A DNA stretch of 64,000 nucleotides from Spodoptera frugiperda (taxonomy: Eukaryota > Arthropoda > Insecta > Lepidoptera > Noctuidae), in contig NC_064237.1 in NCBI RefSeq assembly GCF_023101765.2, positions 8,279,649 to 8,343,648 on the forward strand, given 5' to 3'. The notes beneath the pieces were generated by a model. It did not search any database, was not told the DNA's origin, and was given only the letters and a program-made list of their open reading frames with translations. Shown in pieces: positions 11,160 to 23,690 of this stretch. Every line of letters begins with the position of its first letter. The stretch's first letter is position 1. A program made the translations under genes and the position numbers.

Positions 11160-11854
11160 AAGCATTCTAGCTCATAGTCAAGCAGTTGACTTTATAACAG
11201 TGGGAAGACTAGGGATGGTTTCAAATATATTCCACTCTACACACAATTTGACTCGATTTTCCTCAATAGTTTTTGGAACATTTTCCGTACAAAATGTACC
11301 TAATACTAATGCCACTGTCGTAATCCTTTTGCCACTTAACTGAAACAACTTAGCTTGATAAGCAACCGAGGCGTTTCCTGTTTCTTTTTCATTATGGGAT
11401 CAACTTGAATATTTGATTAAGAAGACAAGGAAAATTGTGTGTCGTTTGAATAGTGACGATATATTTATTTTGTTATAGGAATGTTTTTAGTGGTAGGTTA
11501 ATTGTACGAGTAATTGGATGTAAAAGTGTTGTCTTAGGTTAATTTGTTAAACTCTGTGGGTAAGTAGTACTGAGACCTCTAACTTTTCCAGATAAAAAAG
11601 ACATAAAAATTAAGTCGCTCCGTTGCGTTGAAAGAAAGAAAGATTAACACGTTAACCGCCACATCGGTCACGGGTAACCGTTGCTTAGCGGAGGATTTGC
11701 CTTCAACAGTTTTCTTTCGTCAGTTATAACGCCCTAAAGAATTTTATTGATTGATTGATTTAATTCCCAGTAATTAGTATTGATTTAATTGAAATTTTGA
11801 ATATAAAGTTTTCGTGTAATTAGAACTTCTAATACGAATTACGTGGAGTGACGA

Positions 11855-11940
11855 TCAAGCTCAGTGACTATTGGAGAGGCCTATGTCCAGCAGTAGATGA
11901 ACACTGGTTGATGACGCTGGTAGTGATGATGATGATTACT
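11855..11940 (+). repeat. LINE/SINE tail with GATGAT end
   Basis: Contains ggagaggcctatgtccagca followed by a gatgatgatga run. It resembles the lepidopteran RTE-type tail that ends in GAT repeats. Related pieces occur at 12516, 24580 (minus) and 29637. Confidence 0.55.
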
Positions 11941-12515
11941 TCTTCAACAGTCAATAAAAATTAGGTCTTATAACATATTTTAAGACAACACAACAGACGA
12001 TAAACCTAATACAAGGTCACCCTAATCATACATAATGTTACGTAATATGCCTAATTTCAGACCTAAATTCGTATCTAGATTCCGTACACACGTAATATAA
12101 GCACTAAATTGCTTCTCATACAACATATCTTTGAATATTAAAGCAGCTCTAATTCAGTTTCAAAAACGGTAAAATTTATTCAATTCTATACCTAAATTAC
12201 GTTTTTTTCGAACAGAAACAATCGAATCTTGTTTGTAACTGGATTCCTACTGTCAACCGCTCTTGAAACCACCAAAGCAATAAAGTATTTATTAAAATTC
12301 CTCTTTATAGGCAATGCTAGGAGAAACGGCCATTGCATGCAAAACACAGGGTTTTATTCTCTCTTATAATATTATATTGCGGCTCGCAAGATATTGTGTA
12401 CGTTCGTCTGACAATGCGTTAGAAAGAACGTGTTTTGATGTCCTTCTTTAGCTAAATGAATCTCATCAAACCAAGAATAATGTGATGTCATTTTAAAGAA
12501 CAAATATTAATAAGT
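11941..12515. other. AT-rich stretch, no gene seen
   Basis: No repeat or exon recognised. Confidence 0.45.
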
Positions 12516-12562
12516 ACGTCCAGAAGTGGACCTCTTGCTGATACGATGATGATGATGATGGT
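12516..12562 (+). repeat. Short LINE/SINE tail fragment with (GAT)n
   Basis: 'gtccagaagtggacctcttgc' style words lead into gatgatgatgatgatgg, like the tail at 11855-11940. Confidence 0.4.
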
Positions 12563-12596
12563 TTAACAAATTAACAAAGGTTCATTGATTATTTTA

Positions 12597-12860
12597 AAGA
12601 TTTCGCCTCAGTGATTGCAGGTCGGACTCTCAAGGGGTCTCGGGTTCGATTCCGGGGTTGGGCCTAGAAAGCCAAGTAATACTTTATTACTGGGCTTTAT
12701 TTGGTTTCTCTAAAATTTATCTGTATTAGCACGAAGTCTGGAATTGTGCCCAGTATACTAACCTACTATTTACATATTACATGGGACTTATAACACAAAT
12801 GGTGAAAAGTATGTACACTGTATAGCGTGTGCACCAGACCTTTACCCACGCCTTCTGGGA
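12597..12860 (+). repeat. tRNA-headed SINE, family T1
   Basis: The head has a perfect B box, GGTTCGATTCC, at 12643-12653. It is followed by a body with gtctggaattgtgcccagta and tail words also seen at 44.2 kb and 58.7 kb. Pol III transcription from the internal A/B boxes is expected for the family. This copy is diverged. Confidence 0.7.
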
Positions 12861-14811
12861 AAAAAGACGAATTGTCAATTAAAAATGTATATAATATATT
12901 TTCTTTAATATGTAGTTACCGTTACTTTTTGTATGTTCTGGATATCTGTAATTTTAATATTTCCATACATTTCTTTACACAGTTTCGCCGAGTAATGTCG
13001 TGATGTTTACATGTAGATACACAGCGGTTTTCATTTATCTCTCAACAGCGGATAAATCGCGCACTAAACGTTCATTTAAAGTGATTCATTTGCAATAACC
13101 ACTGTGTTTAGCATTCGAGAGATTATCGATATACAGATTGCATAATATCGATTTAAGCTTAGCTACGATTTTGAAATACAAATAGGTTTAGGACTAAAAA
13201 TATGGATAAAATTCTGAGTAAACGTAATCTATTAACACCATTGTAGTTAATTAAAAAAGAAAATATAATACCTTATCCAAGAACGAAGATAAAAAGCGTC
13301 TTCTTACCAACTAATTAAAAGACGACAAGTCACAAAGCAATAAAGACTAAATAAATTAACTAAAGAATGCTCAAACGAAACACTTCTTTCTAGCAATACT
13401 ATCTAAGGACTCATTAGCATTAAAAGAAATCTCTTTCTCTTTTATTTTTATCACAAAAAGGCAAAGAAAACAAAACAAGAAAAATATATTTTTACTAGAC
13501 AAGACGAAAACTTACAAAAAGCTTCATAAATAAAGGTAATCTTGGGAAGCTCTCTCCAAGATGTTTAACAAAACGTAGCCATATTTTCTGGGGTAATCCG
13601 TTCGTTTGCATATTGTATACATAATTATTATACGCCTAACAAATGATTTATATCCCTAACCTTGTGTTTACTAATCTATTTATACTCGTACCTACTAATG
13701 TTGTAAAGGTAAAAGGATTTTTGACTGTATTTGTCGGTTTCATTCTCTTTTCAGAAAAATATTTTTGGTTGGTGCTTGATTTAAAATAGTACAAGGAGCA
13801 CGATCTAATTTAGGATTGTATAAACGAGTGTTACGTTTTAAAACAACAGTAATACATAAATATACTTTTATGTTAAACCGTTTTACTGGGCTTATATAAT
13901 CATCAAGATTAAGAGTGTGCATCAAATTTAGATCGATTGGACGTTAAAAAGGGGGTTAAAAACCAATTACTAAAGTTGACCCAAGCAAACAAAATAGGTT
14001 AAGCTAAGTAAAATCGCTTAAAAAGATATTAGTGTACCTAATTATACGATAAATTATGTTATTCTAGACACGCTGAGTTTAAAAATAGTTCGTTATATTT
14101 ATTTCGTAGTCAATTTATTCAAAAGGGTTCTAGGCTATCTAACTATGTACCCCCAGTCACATGATTTATAGAAATAGTGGGTACGAAATTGCGATGAATT
14201 CCCTCGCGGCAAAGTGTGACTGAAAATTTTCCCACGCATACTGGACAAACGCTAGTAAACATACAAATTAAAATGTACCGTATGTCTGTTTGCTTTTTAG
14301 TTCATTTTTAAGTAGATTTTTTGTACTGTATACAGTCATGGCACCAGCCATGTGTACAACCTATCTAAAATGTTAATTTATCGTTCCTTTTAATGCAGTA
14401 CATTTTGAGTTGCAACTTTTTAGAGCAATTGTATAGCGGACGGTCTTAGAATACCATAACCTGTGCAAAATATTTTTAACAAATAAATCAAATTGTTTCT
14501 CAATAATCTGTACTTAACAAAATTGGATCAGTTAATGTTTTGGCTCAAACAATAAACATTGAATGAAATCCAATTTAATGGTATTAGGGAGTTATGTTGC
14601 TTGATCAAAGGTTTCTGTCAACATAGAATTGTTTAATACGGATTTTTATTTTGTTTTGATTGATGGTTTTGTGAGCTATTGTTTGTGGAGTTTATTAGGA
14701 TAAGCCCCGTACTGTTACAGCCTTGACATTGACCCGTTTTGATATCAATCATCATGTTCTGGAGAAGGAAAGTTGTTTAGTTTTGCATTTGTTTTTCTAA
14801 AACCTACCCAG
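12861..14811. other. AT-rich stretch, no gene seen
   Basis: Chance frames only, the longest about 61 codons. No repeat recognised. Confidence 0.45.
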
Positions 14812-14998
14812 TACTTCACATCACACATCAACAGCCTATAAGTAGTCACTGCTGATCAGAGGCCTCTTCTCACCCGGGTTTGAACATTAATCACCACGCT
14901 TGCTCAATACGGGTTGGCAATTTTAAACTTATAATTAATTAGAAATGATAAACTCAGGTTTTCTCACGATGTTTTCCTTCAACGTTTGTAATCTTAGA
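14812..14998 (+). repeat. Dispersed repeat, family T3
   Basis: Carries catcaacagcctataagtag, gaggcctcttctcac, attaatcaccacgcttgctc and cgggttggc in order. The same order of words recurs at 54714-54835 and in part at 54950-55076. It resembles a common lepidopteran LINE/SINE; the class is uncertain. Confidence 0.6.
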
Positions 14999-16120
14999 AA
15001 GTACATATACTATTGTATGCAATAAATGATGAACTATACAAGATGAGTCAATGATTGGCAGGGTGATTGACAATAATATTAAATGTGTACACATTCGGTT
15101 TAGGTGTTACTTGTAGAATTGCAGTAAAATTAATGTTCAAATGATGTACGAAATCCCCCATTCAAAAAACAAGTTAACTCTATCCAAAACTTTTAAAACA
15201 CATCTAACGAAGCATTCGCAATTTAAATGATGAAAAAAAAAATGAACAACATAACTATTCAACATTCAAATGAAAACAGCACTACAAATAATTTCACGGA
15301 CATAATATTAAAACATCATATGAACATCATTATGCTGAGTGAAAACTCGCCGCCGGTTTTATGAAGAAGTAAAAATACGAACCGAAATTTTACACATTCG
15401 AAATTCACGTGCGAAGCGGTGGAAAAAACATTATTTATTTTTTTCGTAAAATAAACATAATTCAGGAACATCTAACTAGACAATTATTGCGTATTCTTTT
15501 TTACGAGACTTTTGATACAAACGTCTCGGTTGGCTTAGTGTGTTGTATAGGGATGTGGTCGTAAAACAGTACGATGTTAGAGTAATATATGGAAAGATGA
15601 GATCATAATTTTGGTCTAACTAAAGTCACCTTAATCATGGAAAAGAGTTTGTAATAATGATAACCACCAACGTCACTATGTTTCCCTCATTGATGTCAGA
15701 CAAGCTAATATCTACTATAGGATCTAGAAAAATATTACAGCAGTATAAACTCGTGTGTAAACTTTAAATCTAGTTAAAATTAGTTGCAACTAATTTCAAG
15801 ACGTAAATATACACATCTTTGAAAGACGAGATAGATTTATTTGAGTAAAATGCCAGAATGAAGTAAACATTTATGTTCTATACGTTGAAACATTCCAGGC
15901 AGACAGACTTCTTAATACATTATCTACTGGAACAAAAGTGCATATTTTCACATCGTCGTTTTTATGGCGTAGGCTGAAACGTAAACACCTGTTACATTTC
16001 ATACCATTTACTCGCACACCTTTATGGCCGTGTTACTGTTTTACTCGCCCACGTTTTCTATGCAATCATGTTAGATAACATTTTTATTAAAATTAAATAA
16101 ACAGAGTCGGAGTGGAGAAA
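14999..16120. other. AT-rich stretch, no gene seen
   Basis: No repeat or exon recognised. It precedes the candidate 5' exon at 16.2-16.4 kb. Confidence 0.4.
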
Positions 16121-16200
16121 CAAAAATAACGCGCCCACTAGCGCAGCGCCGCCAATTTCAGTTTCGACACATGCGTTTCACGCGGACGCTGTCAACATAT
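16121..16200 (+). promoter_or_regulatory. Possible core promoter
   Basis: A CpG-rich pocket in AT-rich DNA contains TCAGTT at 16158-16163, which fits the arthropod initiator consensus. A leader of about 160 bp would then lead to the ATG at 16322. There is no clear TATA box. This is inference from composition and one motif. Confidence 0.3.
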
Positions 16201-16321
16201 TAAAACTATTCGCGGACAAAAAAAAAATATCAAACGGGTTCCCCTTTACGCGTTTAAAAGGATTTTTCACGCTCGAAAACCGTTCGAATATATTGTTTTA
16301 TCAGTGGTATTTGTGCTCACA

Positions 16322-16403
16322 ATGTTCAACAGTACTACGAGTTACAAATCGAGCGGTGGCGGTGGAAGTTTTTCCAAGAAAACGGAAACAAAAGTACCAA
16401 AAG
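16322..16403 (+). CDS. Candidate first coding exon, unknown host gene
   Basis: Starting at the ATG, the frame reads MFNSTTSYKSSGGGGSFSKK and continues for 27 codons plus one base to AAAAG|GTAATG, a good splice donor (exon end 16403, phase 1). The peptide is Ser/Gly/Lys-rich, contains a four-glycine run, has no signal peptide or membrane segment, and looks like a disordered head. A CpG-rich promoter-like pocket with an initiator lies about 160 bp upstream. If spliced, the frame would continue in a later exon. The candidate terminal exon at 21157 is phase 0, so at least one exon would be needed between them. The frame reads on into the presumed intron until 16606, so a chance frame cannot be excluded. 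I do not recognise the protein. Confidence 0.35.
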
Positions 16404-18967
16404 GTAATGGAAATTTGGTTTTCTTAATATTGGAATTGGGACTTGAAATTCTGTTGGAAATTACACGGCCCAGTGAACGTGTGCCCGCAGTAACCGCAAT
16501 CCAATCGACTACTTTTACAATCAATTTGTTGGTTTGGAATTTTTGGGAGCGAACAACAATACGTTTATTGGATTCATGCATTCTTGCCGTTGTAAGGATA
16601 CTTTAGTACTATTATTTATATTTTATTAATGATTATTTATTCTGAATTTTATTCTGTTAAATTTTATCAGAAAATCTGTTATTTCGTATACAGCGAATAA
16701 ACTACAGAAGCGTTTTAAAATCTGTAACGTTGTTAGGATAAGTGGATAAAACACAATACTGGTACAAAAGAAATCATTGAATCGAGACGAATAATTGAAA
16801 TTATATTCCTACACAACAGTACCTAAGATTCTACTTAAAATTCATAGTCAATTTTCTAGGGGCACTGTCGTACCTAATTTCCTTTATTTGAATCTTGAAA
16901 CTGGATAAATGTGGAACGACGAAATTCATATTCCATTCTCGTAAATAAAATGAAATGATTAACGACCGTAATTGTGAGAAATTATCAAGACAACTTTGTT
17001 TTGAGGGGACTCTTAACTAATCTATATGAATTTTGAGATAGCCCGTTTAATTGGCTATAGGTATTTATATTAAATATGACTTGGTTTTAATATAATATAC
17101 GTCGTCAACGTCTAAATTAGGTTATTTTAATAGAAATGAAAATGAAGTTTATGCTCTTTTCCTTGTGAATCTATTTTAATTATACAATCTTTAAAAAAGG
17201 AGGTAACTATGTTCGGATGTTTGTTTCTTTTACAAGTTTTTATTTTTTATGTTGGATGTTTTAAATGGTGTTCTAGGATTTACTTTATTATTGGCACAGA
17301 TTTAGACTACGTTATGAATATATTCTGTAAATGAGAAATACTTATAATATTAGCCCAGTTAAGGCTTATGAAACTAAAACAAAGATGAGCCTTAGACTAT
17401 TTTAATCTACAAAGCTAAAAGGCCTCAAACATTAAAGATCCAATTTGTCTGATCATTTCTATCGGAGAAAACGGAACTATGCGCGTTTAATTAAATCCAG
17501 ATTAGTAATTTGGCTTCTGTGACAATTATATTTGGCGCAAGACGATTATGAACGTCAGATAGGCATTCCTTAATGAGGGTTGCTACTTGTCGACCAAATT
17601 TTCTGACGCCCCTACTATAGCAGTGATATTGTTTATAGTATTTAATTAACATTAATTTTGATGACAGTCAGACCCTTTGCAGTATATCGGATTAATTCCA
17701 TCACACACCACATACGGTTGCAATATTTAAACACCCACTTTCCGTTGGTAGTTTTGATCGTATATGATACTTTGTATCTACTATTTAAGTGTATGTAACA
17801 CAGTTACTTTTAAAGCAATTTTCTTACAAAAACACGAGCAATTCACTGTACTTTAGGCATTCTAAACGAGTTTTCTTCTCTCACTACATTTGTTTTTTCA
17901 CTGCAACAGAATTTTCTAGAACACACCGATTCAAACTTTTGTTCCAAATACTCACACATAGTTGGACGAGATATCGAATGCTTCGAAGCAGAAGCACAAA
18001 AGATTTCAATGACAAGCTTAAACAATGCAGCAAATTGTTTCAATGTTTACTGGTTATATGCACAGATATGTATAAATCTGTTTATATCGTATCGTTTCCA
18101 TTCAGAAATTGAGATGAAAGAACGTTCAAAAAGGGGACTTGACTCCCCTAGTCGACAAGTCGGTGCAGGGGAAATTTTAGCGCGTAACTCATCCCTGTTT
18201 TGAGCATTTGTCAAGGACATTTCGTTGTATAATATTGTGTGAAGGTAAGTAAGTAACCTAGATATCGCAGCTGGGTCTTGCGAGTCGGTTGGGGAAATGG
18301 ATATGAAAACATCATACTCGTATACCTGACTTTATGAGTGTTGTTTGCGGGTATTTAGTACGTGATATGTTACATTGGAGGATTAAACATATACCTAAGT
18401 GTTAGTATCTCATATTACTCTGTAAGAAAGTTGTTGTATCTAGTTATTAACATGTATCCTACGGGTGGAGGACGCTATTTCCATCTTATACATTCCTTTT
18501 GATGAATAAACAAAGCAAATAAACGATGCAAGTGGTGGCCAAACATAAACCTAACCGCGACCTAAGCACAACGCTCAATATGCAAGCAAGCTCAGAAATG
18601 TATTGTAGACAAAATAAAGATTCGATTCACGACACAATCGATATTTATAATATCGATATAACCAAAATCGAAATGTTCGAATCGCCTAACTACTCCACAT
18701 AATTTAAGGTTCGGGGCTGGAAACGAATGATGCTGTTAAAACACTGTTTCATATATGAGAACACATTAACTTACGGCTACTCTTCTTTTACTGTTATTAC
18801 ACCGATCCTAATCTTCATAACAACTGAAGCACTCTGATTTAGTATATCTTACGAAACTTCCAGTTTTTATAGTATTCTGTGTAAGTTATGCGATATAACA
18901 TAACATAAGTATCTTAGCTGTTGTTAGAAGAAAGATACGATAGTGTACACTGTACAGCTTTAGGGTG
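16404..18967. other. AT-rich stretch, possible intron
   Basis: No repeat is firmly recognised. Frames at 17789-18112 (plus) and 17843-18043 (minus) overlap each other antisense and lack support. Confidence 0.4.
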
Positions 18968-18968
18968 A

Positions 18969-19290
18969 TTTCCTCCCAGAGATGTGCTATGTAGCTATGC
19001 TACGAAGATGTAATAGCTAAGCTGTGAAACTACGTGACCGTTTCCACTGATACTAAGCTATGTAGCTGTGCGAGGAAGATGCGCAGCTTGAATATGCGAT
19101 GTATCGATAGTAGGGAAGCTATCCATAGCGCACATTCATAGCACGCATCCATAGCACGTTTTTTTCATACAACAACATAGTTTAGTTGAGTCCGTTTCCA
19201 CCAGTGCTAAGCTATGTGTATTCATGTATATGATTGGTGGAAGCCAAATACATCAACAGCAACGTAGCACAGCACATGTATGGTGGAAAA
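18969..19290. repeat. Repeat element bounded by inverted ends, GCTATG-rich
   Basis: The left end tttcctcccagagatgtgc and the right end (reverse complement cttttccaccatacatgtgc) are imperfect inverted repeats. The interior repeats gctatgtagct, catagcacgcatccatagca and gtttccac words. It looks like an unclassified MITE-like noctuid repeat. Confidence 0.5.
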
Positions 19291-19625
19291 GTAACCTAAA
19301 TATTTCTTCTTTGGGTATAAAACAACTTCTTTTAGTTGAAGAGTCTATTTCTAAAACCTATAAGATCAAAGATTCCTACTTTAATCTTGCAAATATTGGG
19401 TTTTCGATTCAAAAACTTTTTACATTAACTTGTATTCTAGATTTGTGTTTCTTGTTTAATATAGCTTGATGCAAAATAAATAACCAATAAGATGTTTTTA
19501 TTGACTTATCTACTGAAAGGTAATTGAAGTATCTTTAAGTATCAGATATTGTTTACTAAAATTTTAGGTAATATAACCCTACCAATTCAATCCAATCCAA
19601 TTCATCTACCAAGTATAACTATTCT

Positions 19626-19712
19626 CAGGCTCGAAAAGCAGGAGTAGAAAGTCGGGGTGGTTTTTAGTCAGTAAGAGTCTAAAACTCCCTCTCGTCTCAA
19701 AAAAATAAAAAG
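19626..19712 (+). repeat. R1-tail short repeat, copy 3
   Basis: Starts within GGCTCGAAAAGCAGGAGTAG, lacks the 5' third, and ends early in an A-rich stretch after CTCCCTCTCGTCTC. Confidence 0.7.
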
Positions 19713-19914
19713 GCGTTGCTATTCCTAAAGAAAGACCTTCATTCTGAAGTTGATAAAGTCTAGGTGATTATAATAATATAAATTTAAATGTGAGCTGATT
19801 ACCTTTTTATGTAAAAAACTTAGAAGACTTGGTATTATTGTTTTCACGCAAAATTATTACGAGTGTAGAGATAGATGATAATAATATATTTAAGTAAAAC
19901 GAGGTATAAATATG

Positions 19915-20100
19915 CAAACACTGGTTCACTCTCTGTTCCCCCACTCTCTAAACTTGATAGGATGGTAGACCGACACGACGGTAGACCGGTCAGGCGTACG
20001 ACGAACGGCTTTACGTACTTTCCGAGATACGGGAATATTTCCGAACTTCCAACTGAGCGCTAATAATGGTAATTTTACTCAGAAAGTTCCATTATTCTTT
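19915..20100. other. GC-richer segment, probable old repeat
   Basis: Words such as gacacgacggtagacc and cggctttacgtactttccga stand out from AT-rich surroundings. They resemble a lepidopteran dispersed repeat from memory only. Confidence 0.25.
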
Positions 20101-20102
20101 TT

Positions 20103-20165
20103 TGCGATGCACAGCAGGCTGTTACCCAAGCACTGCGCCAACCGTGCAATTCTACCCACTGGTCG
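20103..20165 (-). repeat. tRNA-headed SINE, family T5 (head fragment)
   Basis: The reverse strand reads tgcacggttggcgcagtgct, then gggtaacagcc. That is the A-box half of the family seen at 40117 and 51405. The rest of the element is missing. Confidence 0.55.
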
Positions 20166-20290
20166 GCTCCTATTTTTATATTTTTAAATGTTATTTCATT
20201 TTTCATTTTTATAAGTACTGTCTAAAAATATAATGGGCGAGTGTTTTAAATAAGTGTCAGGTAAACTCAGTTATATGACTATGTAAATGT

Positions 20291-20368
20291 ACCACCCCGT
20301 AAATCCTTACTCAGAAATTGCTTTTTGACCCGGAGCCCCGGTAAGCCCGCTAGGTAGTCCGCAGCTCA
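20291..20368 (-). repeat. R1-tail short repeat, copy 4 (partial)
   Basis: The head half is preserved (cggagccccggtaagcccgc, then taggtagtccgcagctc). The AGTCAGTAAG half is nearly lost. Confidence 0.65.
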
Positions 20369-20649
20369 TCCTACCCAGGTATAGGCTAGGTATAATGTAA
20401 ATGCCTACCTATTGCGATATGTTATACTATCTAAGGTGAAGTGGATTTATTTACAGATACAAGAATGTTCCGAGTATTTGAGGTGATGGATTAAAATCGG
20501 TTTTATGGTGCCATAAAATGAAAGCGTCATAGTTCGATTTATGTGTGGACGTGACGTCAACGAAAGTGTTAATGTCAATCAATGTAGAATTTGTTTAGTT
20601 AAACGTTTGATTTAGATTGAGTGGTTTGGCTTTTAACATTTTTATAAAC

Positions 20650-20855
20650 AACTAGCTACTTTCGCGCGGTTTCACCTGCTCTACTCGGCTCTTACTAGTC
20701 ATGGCGTGATGTTTTATAGCGTATAGCCTTCTTCGATAAATGCACAATTCAACACAAAAAGAATTATTCAAATCGGACTAGTAATTCTGGAGATTAGCGC
20801 GTTCAAACAAACAAACAAACAAACTCTTCAGCTTTATAATATTAGTATAGATATT
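20650..20855 (-). repeat. Dispersed repeat starting AACTAGCTACTTTCGCGCGG
   Basis: On the reverse strand it ends in CTAGTT, preceded by a cgcgg-rich box. It carries a caaacaaacaaac run and gagattagcgcg, like the fragment at 150-330. It could be a Helitron-like or other non-coding lepidopteran family; the class is not proven. Confidence 0.45.
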
Positions 20856-21156
20856 CAAAATTTTAGTAATCTTTTTGATCTGTCTGTGCTTTTCACTGCT
20901 TCGTTGATTGAGTGATCTGGAATATGATTGCCGAAGACAAGGTTACAGGTTCATCATACCCAGGGATTCCAAGGCGCCACTGAACATTTGATTTTTGAAT
21001 ACTTACATGTTAATAGTTACTTAGTAGACTAAGCAAGGCTTTGTTGTGTAAATGTGTAAGTCATAGAAAATAGTATTATACATATAGAATTTGTCCATAC
21101 ATTCCCTTAATATTTACAGAAAGCGTAACAACAAAATTTTATCATTTCTTTTACAG

Positions 21157-21402
21157 AAGGACTGTGCCAAAACCCAACTTATTGCAAAACATGATGTGTC
21201 ATATTATGTGTCGTGCAAAAAATTAAAACATCACATTATCTATACTCCTAAACCATTAAAGCCTATTAATATACCTTCAAAATATTACAGGAAGTTTTTG
21301 TTAAAAAATAATGAAACATATTTTTATCCGTGTAATGCCCGTTGGCCGTACGAACATAAAGATGATCATGCCAATTATAGGATAATGTATCTTTTCAACT
21401 GA
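21157..21402 (+). CDS. Candidate terminal coding exon, unknown host gene
   Basis: A pyrimidine-rich acceptor (tcatttcttttacag) ends at 21156. From 21157 a phase-0 frame of 81 codons runs to TGA at 21400-21402. The peptide is basic and rich in Lys, His and Tyr, contains CKKLKHH and NARWPYEHKDD, and has no signal peptide or transmembrane segment. It is on the same strand as the candidate first exon at 16322 and could belong to the same gene, but the phases differ, so extra exons would be needed. The open frame extends a little upstream of the acceptor without an ATG. I recognise no domain. A chance frame in AT-rich DNA is the main alternative. Confidence 0.25.
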   Translation, partial: KDCAKTQLIAKHDVSYYVSCKKLKHHIIYTPKPLKPINIPSKYYRKFLLKNNETYFYPCNARWPYEHKDDHANYRIMYLFN

Positions 21403-23640
21403 AACATCAAACGCGGACGTTTTATTTTGAAGGAGATTAATGGTGTGAGCACACTTCTGCGAACCGTGTTCGGATTTTTTAGGAGTCTTAAAATACAGGG
21501 GTTCACTTCAAAGTGGAATACACCGGTATACCTTAGTACATAGACCTAACGTTCAGATTTTTCGGGTATATGACGCAATCGACGTTAATTAAGTGGCGTT
21601 CAAGGATTCCGTTCAACCGGTTCATTAAATAATGTGGTCAACAGTGTGATCATATTTTTTGAGGGTTATTTTAACACCCTTTATGCTGGACGTTTTTAAA
21701 CATGCTTTGTATGGAACTGTGTTGACGTCATCAGCTCCTTCACACATTGTAGTTGGATGGCTTTTTAGTATGTAGTGTTCCTTGTTGAGAAATGTATTTT
21801 ATGTCGGTTTTGTACATTGTGCAATTGTAATGTACATGCTATTTATGTACATTGTAGACAAGCATGTTTCATGTGTAAAGTGTACCTATAATATATATTG
21901 TATACTGTACAGTGTAAGCTACGGATACCAATTGTTAAATCATGTTAAAGAACCCTTTATAAATTTAAAAAAAATATTTGTTTTCCAACTAGTATTGTAA
22001 AGGTAATTAGATTATCTTCCATACATTTGTTACCAAATAATAAAATACTTGTACCGTATAAAAAAATATTTATCAAGAAATGAAAAACAGTGGCTCCATT
22101 TCTTTGCTCCAAATGTAATTCGTAAATAATCAATATATTTTATTATGTAAGTCAAAATTACTTTTATTAACATGTTGGCACCAGTAAAAAGTGAGTGTTA
22201 AATTGAAAATAACAAAAAATAAACGAGCCTAAATTAAATAAACGCGGTACGTTTAAGCAAATGAAAATAAAGTCTAACAAATATTCTCAAATGTGTAAGG
22301 AACAAAAGATGGCTGACCTTTTATAAGCAGGCATATTTAATGAAGTTAAATCATGTGAAAGAAGGGTGCGAGTAAAATCTCAGAAATGGCCTCCACATTT
22401 TCCTTCCCACTGTTTTTCCTGGACCTTTACTTTTTCAATGTCAAAATTCACCCGGAATTGAATTGGCCCCTATTCTGTGATGTCGTTTTATGTAATGAGA
22501 TCGAGATATCGTTATGTAGTAGTGACTGATGGTGTAGTTTGATGCTAAGAATGTATTAAAAGATAAGCTTTAGTTTTCTTTCACCTATAATAGATGAAAA
22601 TTGGGTATTACACTCTTTTTTGTAAAGTATTTCAATTCAATACTACGGTGATAAGGGATTATTAAATAAAATTCTTTGAAATAAATTGTAAAATTATTTC
22701 ATTCATATTATGTACTGAAACTAACATTTTCCGACTTGTTATTGACGACACTATCTCATTTGTATATAAATTTGTTTTTCTCACATAGAGTAAATACCTA
22801 TTAATATTAAACACCTGCGACTGGTTTGTTTATTTTCCGATACCATTAAAATATTTATAATTTTGTTAGTTTAATTAGAAAGCACGCAAAAAAATATACT
22901 ACCGTATTAAAAATGATTATGTAATTATTTCACATGCAACAAATAAACAACTATTTTAAAGTAGGTTCTTAAGTTTGTGCATTCAACTAGCTTTGTAGTT
23001 TTCTAGGGAAAGTTGGAAAATAGACAGAGTAAAATATGAATTCGTACTGTGTACATCGTCTGCATTTAAATAATATCTCAGACTGAACTTTTGCCCAGAT
23101 TTTCTCCATGGTTGCCGACGCCAGAATTATCAGCGAAGCGAGAAATTAAAGTAGCCGTGAACAGCATAAAATTAACTAAGTCTCCGCTACTTTGTGTATT
23201 GAATGTGTTTATAGAGCGCTTTAAAATATGGCACTGGTGAAAATATTAATAAGGTTGGATTTTTTTGTTCATAGAAAAAATAATAGTGAGTGTCAATTTA
23301 AATTAAAATATGAATTTGTGAACATGTATGAACCTCTGTTAACATTTTCATGTTGAAAATAAGTATATTTGAAGCATTGTAGGTAGAGGTTATGGATGTC
23401 GTATTTTAGCCATTATTTAAATGATAATTAGCATTGCATGCCAGTATAAAGTATTAATACTAAGCAATAACATAGGCATTGTAAAATAATGAGGATTATT
23501 ATTGTGAAGTTTTGTCACATATTTTATTAACATAGAAAACTTATTACATAACTAGTGCAAAGTGGAATTTACATTATTATGTCGACCTCTAAAAACGTAA
23601 CATAGTGTTAGAAAAATAGCGCATCCAGAGGTTTATCATA
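21403..23640. other. AT-rich stretch, no gene seen
   Basis: Contains AATAAA-type words near 22.04 kb that could serve as polyadenylation signals if the 21157 exon is real. No repeat recognised. Confidence 0.4.
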
Positions 23641-23690
23641 TCCCCCAAGGCAGGAGAAGTCATTGGATGATTTTCGCGCATTAAAAAAGA
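23641..23690 (+). repeat. R1-tail short repeat, copy 5 (3' end only)
   Basis: Only the terminal 50 bp remain: caaggcaggagaagtcattgg, atgatttt and a short A-run. Confidence 0.65.

Noticed and set aside
12643..12653. Possible tRNA gene (perfect B box)
   Set aside because: No acceptor-stem pairing or full cloverleaf could be drawn, and the flanks match a dispersed SINE body.
17789..18112. 107-codon plus-strand frame overlapping a 66-codon minus-strand frame
   Set aside because: Mutually antisense, no start context, no domain; probably chance or an unrecognised repeat.
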